The position numbers and the translations under genes were made by a program. This document shows positions 61,018 to 64,000 of a stretch of 64,000 nucleotides of DNA, piece by piece. The stretch is from contig NC_091873.1 in the NCBI RefSeq assembly GCF_019399895.1, positions 4,577,501-4,641,500 of the forward strand. The letters run 5' to 3'. Numbering within the stretch: position 1 is the stretch's first letter; every line of letters starts with the position of its first letter. Source of the stretch: Cardiocondyla obscurior (Eukaryota; Arthropoda; Insecta; Hymenoptera; Formicidae). The notes under the pieces were generated by a model. That model saw nothing but the letters and a program-made list of their open reading frames with translations, was not told where the DNA came from and searched no databases.

Positions 61018-61315
61018 TAAGGAACTGGAGAAAACAAAGAAAGTAGTTAAAAGGAAATGAAAAAGAGGAGGGGGAAAAACCAAAAGAAAGATGGTGGAAT
61101 GAAGATTAAAAAGAAAAAAGGTGAAGTAAAAGAAGAAATGTTAAATTGGAGGAAGGGGGAAGGGGTGAGGAGAATTACAAAAGAAGAAAAGAGAGTATAA
61201 AAACTATGTGAGGAGAAAAAATTGCAAGAAAAGGTGAGATGGGAGAAAGAAATAGAAAAGATTAGAACAGAGGGAGAAGTATGGAAAGTAGTAAATAAAG
61301 GAAGAAAAAAAGGAA

Positions 61316-62475
61316 GTGGAGGAAAAAATAAAGATTGAAGAGTGGGACGGATATTTTAAGGAAATGTTAGGAGGAGTGGAATGGAGAGTAAGAGAAGAAT
61401 TAGGAGGAAAGAGAATAGAAGACAATGAGGAAGATATAAATAGAGAGGAATTTGAAAATGTAATAAGAAAGTTGAAAAAAGGAAAAGCTGCAGGAAGTGA
61501 TGGGTTAGAAAATGAAATATGGAAATGGGGAGGGGGAAGTAAAGAAATTATGGGAAACGTGCAAAAGGGTATGGAGGGGGAGGGATGCCGGAGGAATGGA
61601 GAGAAGGTGTGATAGTTCCGGTGCTTAAAAAAGGAAAAGGGGAAAAAGTAGAAGAGTATAGAGGGATAACGCTGACACAGACTGCGTACAAAGTGTATGC
61701 ATCTATGTTAGCAGAAAGACTAAGAAAGGAAATAGAAGAAAAAGAAATTTTACCGCAGAGTCAAGCCGGTTTTAGAAGAGACATGGGGACAGTGGATCAA
61801 ATATATGTGTTAAATTATTTGCTAAATAAGAAGATAGAAGAAAAGGAAGGTAAAATGGTAATTGTGTTTATAGATATGAAAGCGGCTTTTGACTCTGTAG
61901 ACAGGAGAAAATTGGTGGAAACAATGAAGAAAAAAGGGGTAAGGGAGGGATTGATAAGAAGGTGTGAAGAAATATTAGAGGAAACGGTGAATAAAGTAAA
62001 GGTGAAGGATAAAGAGGGGAAAAGTTTCTGGACAACAAAAGGAGTAAGACAGGGTTGTCCGCTTAGTCCTAGCTTGTTCACGCTCTTGTTGGCAGACATA
62101 GATGAAGAATTAGAAAAAGGAGGATGGGGGGGTATAAGAATAAAAGACAGGAGAGTTTACTCGCTGGCGTATGCGGATGACATTGCGCTACTGGCAGAAA
62201 ATGAGGCAGGCATGAAAGGAATGATTAAAAGTATGGAAGAATATGTAAAGGAAAAGGGATTGGAAGTGAATGTAAAGAAAACAAAGATAATGAGGTGTAG
62301 AAAGGGGGAGAAGATGGAAAAAACTAAATGGGTATGGAAAGGGGAAGAAATAGAGGAAGTAAAAAGTTTCAAGTATTTGGGATACACAATTATGAGAAAT
62401 GGAGAGCAGAAAGAGCATGTAAAGGACAGTAAGAAGAGCGGCAAGAATAATGGGGCAGGTGTGGAGTATAGGTAA
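61316..62475 (+). pseudogene. LINE ORF2, reverse transcriptase domain (frameshifted)
   Basis: Two overlapping frames (61316-61612 and 61585-62475) give a continuous reverse transcriptase. Visible parts are GKAAGSDGLENEIWKWG (~61485-61535), PEEWREGVIVPVLKKG, YRGITLTQTAYKVYA (~61660), QAGFRRDMGTVDQI (~61765), motif A FIDMKAAFDSVDR (~61868), motif B RQGCPLSPSLF (~62049), motif C YADDIALLAE (~62172) and FKYLGYTIM (~62370). All catalytic aspartates are present. The frame breaks again near 62450. Its job is target-primed copying of the element's RNA. Confidence 0.9.
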
Positions 62476-63300
62476 AAGAAAATTCGGAAAAGATTGGAGT
62501 AAAAGAATATGGCTATTTGATAAACTGGTATGGTCGGTTATTAATTACGGCGTGGAAATATGGGGATGGAAGGAAAGAGAAGAGGTGGAGATATTACAGG
62601 AAAAATACCTGAGATGGGTACTGGGAATAAGAAGATGTGTACCAGGATATATGGTGAGAGAAGAACTACAGAGGGATAAATTGAAAGGTAGAGCAGGGAT
62701 GAGAGCATGGAAATATGAAAAAAGGTTAGAAGAAGGAAAAGGAGGGGTTCTAACAAAATGGTGCTGGGAAGAAATGAAGGAAAGAGCAAGGGAGGGAAGA
62801 AGCAAGGGAAAATGGGAAAAAGAAAGAGAGGAATTTTTTGAAAATTTTGGGTGGTCGGGAAAAGAGGTGGAAGATTTAAGAGAAAGAGGGGAAATAAAGG
62901 GGGAATATTTGGTGAAAAAGGATAAAGAATGGCAAAGAGAGGAAAGATGGAAAAAATAAGAGAGTCAAGATTTAATAAGTATTATAAAAAAGTGAAAGAG
63001 GAAGGGATACCAGGATATTTGAAATTGGGATGGAAAGAAGAAAAATGGCAAAGAATGGCAAAATTTAGATTAGGGGAGGAAATGAGAGGAAATAAATATT
63101 GGGAGGAAGAGGAGAAAAGAAAATGTAGAATATGTTTGGAGAAGGAAGAAACGTGGGAACATATATGGGAGGAGTGTATAGATTGGGGAAACGAGATTAG
63201 TTGGGAGGAAATGGTGGAGGAAATTCTGGGAGGGGAAGGTAGGGGGATAGATTGGTTGGAAAATTTGGAAAGAACAAGGGAGAAAAATAGGAGTGACTGA
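62450..63300 (+). pseudogene. LINE ORF2, thumb and C-terminal zinc-knuckle region (frameshifted)
   Basis: Two frames (62450-62959, 62929-63300) hold a basic region with VWSVINYGVEIWGWKE, typical of the part after the reverse transcriptase thumb, and a C-terminal CRICLEKEETWEHIWEEC (~63124-63180), a C-x2-C-x8-H-x4-C zinc knuckle found at the end of many LINE ORF2 proteins. The stop is at 63298-63300. Confidence 0.8.
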
Positions 63301-63614
63301 AAGTATGAAAGAAAAAGCGTCGGAAGCGGGGGTCCAAAGATAGAATTTAAGGTAGAATTAAGGCAAAACAATGTAAAGTATGAATGGAAGTGTGATCTCT
63401 CTCTCTCTCGACGCGTAGGCAATAGAATAGGAAAAAGGCGTAGATATAAGTTTTTACTTTCAGGAAACGGCTGTGAGAAGAAAGAAGATTATAAAAGTAG
63501 AAATAGTTTAGAGATAAAAATGAAGTTTGAAAATATATTTTATGAAATTGTAAACAGAAAATTGGGGAAGCGAAAGTCCCGGTGTACCTCTGAGGAGAAA
63601 TAAACACCTTATAT
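63301..63614 (+). other. LINE 3' untranslated region
   Basis: About 310 bp without ORF, containing a short TC run (CTCTCTCTCTCTCG near 63393) and ending GAGGAGAAATAAACACCTT. AATAAA at 63598-63603 is a possible polyadenylation signal. There is no long A tail; the A-rich target repeat follows. Confidence 0.65.
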
Positions 63615-63631
63615 ATATAAAACAGAAAAAA
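63615..63631 (+). repeat. target site duplication of the LINE, right copy
   Basis: ATATAAAACAGAAAAAA, the same as 58518-58534, with one more A following. Confidence 0.8.
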
Positions 63632-63733
63632 ATGCTCTTTAATTTAGTTGTAAATGTTTTTATATTTGACAAAAACTGTATTTATTACAAATATAAATGT
63701 ACCGTTAGTGTCAGAAACTGCAACAGTGTCAGA

Positions 63734-63750
63734 AACCCCCCCAGTTACCT
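63734..63750. repeat. right terminal inverted repeat of the DNA element
   Basis: AACCCCCCCAGTTACCT, followed by TA; complementary to 57873-57888 apart from one base in the C run. Confidence 0.8.
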
Positions 63751-63752
63751 TA

Positions 63753-64000
63753 TATATTCTCCAGATTTTGTTTTTTCATTTACTACTATTTCAGTTAAAA
63801 ACAGAAATAGAGTATTCCAGTACTCAAGAAGTCGTTCAATACTTGAATACCGAGAAAGCCATCGTGTATCTGACAACTTTAAAATTTTGCGGTTTGTTTC
63901 CTGAAAACTTATAGCAAATTCTTCAAAAATAGCCGAACGTTTCGGACTACTGTTGATAAAAGTTGCTACTTTTTTAACAAATTCTTCGCAATGTTCTGGA
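63753..64000 (-). pseudogene. hAT-type transposase relic, central part (continues beyond window)
   Basis: On minus the frame is open from the window edge to the TA junction, about 82 codons without a stop. It contains PEHCEEFVKKVATFINSS, RSAIFEEF, LSDTRWLSRYSSIERLLE and WNTLFLFLTE. The DTRWLSR block is characteristic of hAT-like transposases and their domesticated relatives. The rest of this protein is at 56921-57870, on the other side of the inserted inverted-repeat element. The N-terminal part lies past the window end. Confidence 0.8.

Larger units (their letters stand above)
58535..63614 (+). mobile_element. near full-length non-LTR retrotransposon (LINE), about 5.1 kb
   Basis: The element is bounded by 17 bp direct repeats. 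It has a purine-rich 5' region, ORF1 with coiled-coil character, and ORF2 with an apurinic-type endonuclease, reverse transcriptase and C-terminal CCHC zinc knuckle, then a ~310 bp 3' end finishing AAATAAACACCTT. Its sense strand is extremely rich in A and G across the coding part. ORF2 is broken into at least six frame segments, so the copy is not active as read. Protein style is like LINEs common in ant genomes; I do not assign a clade. Confidence 0.9.
57873..63750. mobile_element. TA-flanked inverted-repeat DNA element (MITE-like), split by a LINE
   Basis: The ends are AGGTAACTGGGGGGTT (57873-57888) and its reverse complement with one extra C (63734-63750), each flanked by TA (57871-57872, 63751-63752). 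TA duplication and short inverted ends fit Tc1/mariner-type cut-and-paste elements. Without the LINE at 58535-63614 and one target copy it is about 780 bp and has no transposase ORF, hence non-autonomous. Both flanks are pieces of the same hAT transposase, which confirms the insertion and its boundaries. Its interior repeats TTTCTGACACT-like words. Confidence 0.75.

Noticed and set aside
58511..62805. Long minus-strand frames rich in Ser, Phe, Leu and Pro
   Set aside because: They are antisense shadows of the purine-rich LINE coding strand.
63632..63914. Two overlapping + strand frames of 86-90 codons at the window end
   Set aside because: The minus strand there codes for the hAT transposase block with DTRWLSR; the + frames are its shadows.

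Overview
The window is non-coding, repeat-dominated nuclear DNA from an insect. Every recognisable gene belongs to a transposable element: an env-bearing Gypsy retroelement, two non-LTR retrotransposons (LINEs), and a hAT-type transposase. The AT-rich background, short GTATGT...TTTCAG intron-like segments and the style of the LINE proteins make Hymenoptera, perhaps an ant, my best guess. That is an inference; no host gene in the window confirms it. Nothing prokaryotic is present.

Layout. (1) 1-5452: the 3' part of an errantivirus-like Gypsy element on +, with a pol spacer, an integrase, an env gene overlapping the pol stop by ATGA, and an extra cysteine-rich ORF after env. (2) 5453-9790: AT-rich DNA without a normal gene. 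It holds a possible spliced minus-strand frame, a polypurine-tract/LTR-start candidate at 6394-6403, decayed ~300 bp tandem repeats and a cluster of GACTTAGCCGCG motifs. (3) 9791-10333: a 525 bp LTR (TG...CA) followed by a TGG primer-binding-site candidate, cut off by satellite DNA. (4) 10353-14174: satellite A, about 35 copies of a ~110 bp unit carrying TGACGTCA and CACGTG. (5) 14175-54513: satellite B, about 350 copies of a ~117 bp unit, covering almost two thirds of the window. (6) 54514-56280: a decayed minus-strand LINE cut by the satellite edge inside its reverse transcriptase. (7) 56281-56920: a GC-rich hairpin-rich patch and short hairpin repeats. (8) 56921-64000: a decayed minus-strand hAT transposase split by a TA-flanked inverted-repeat element, which is itself split by a ~5.1 kb LINE with a 17 bp target duplication.

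The main result is that satellites A and B, although they look unrelated on the + strand, align when one is reverse-complemented. They are two branches of one family in opposite orientation, meeting at an inversion junction at 14174/14175. Satellite A branch 2 is intermediate. The A branch carries a strongly conserved block with a CRE-type and an E-box-type palindrome; B lacks it.

The window reads as a pericentromeric or other heterochromatic array with its transposon-rich flanks. Nested insertions give a relative age order on the right flank: hAT oldest, then the inverted-repeat element, then the LINE. Frameshifts are common in the elements, and short indels are common in the arrays, so some may be consensus errors and not biology.
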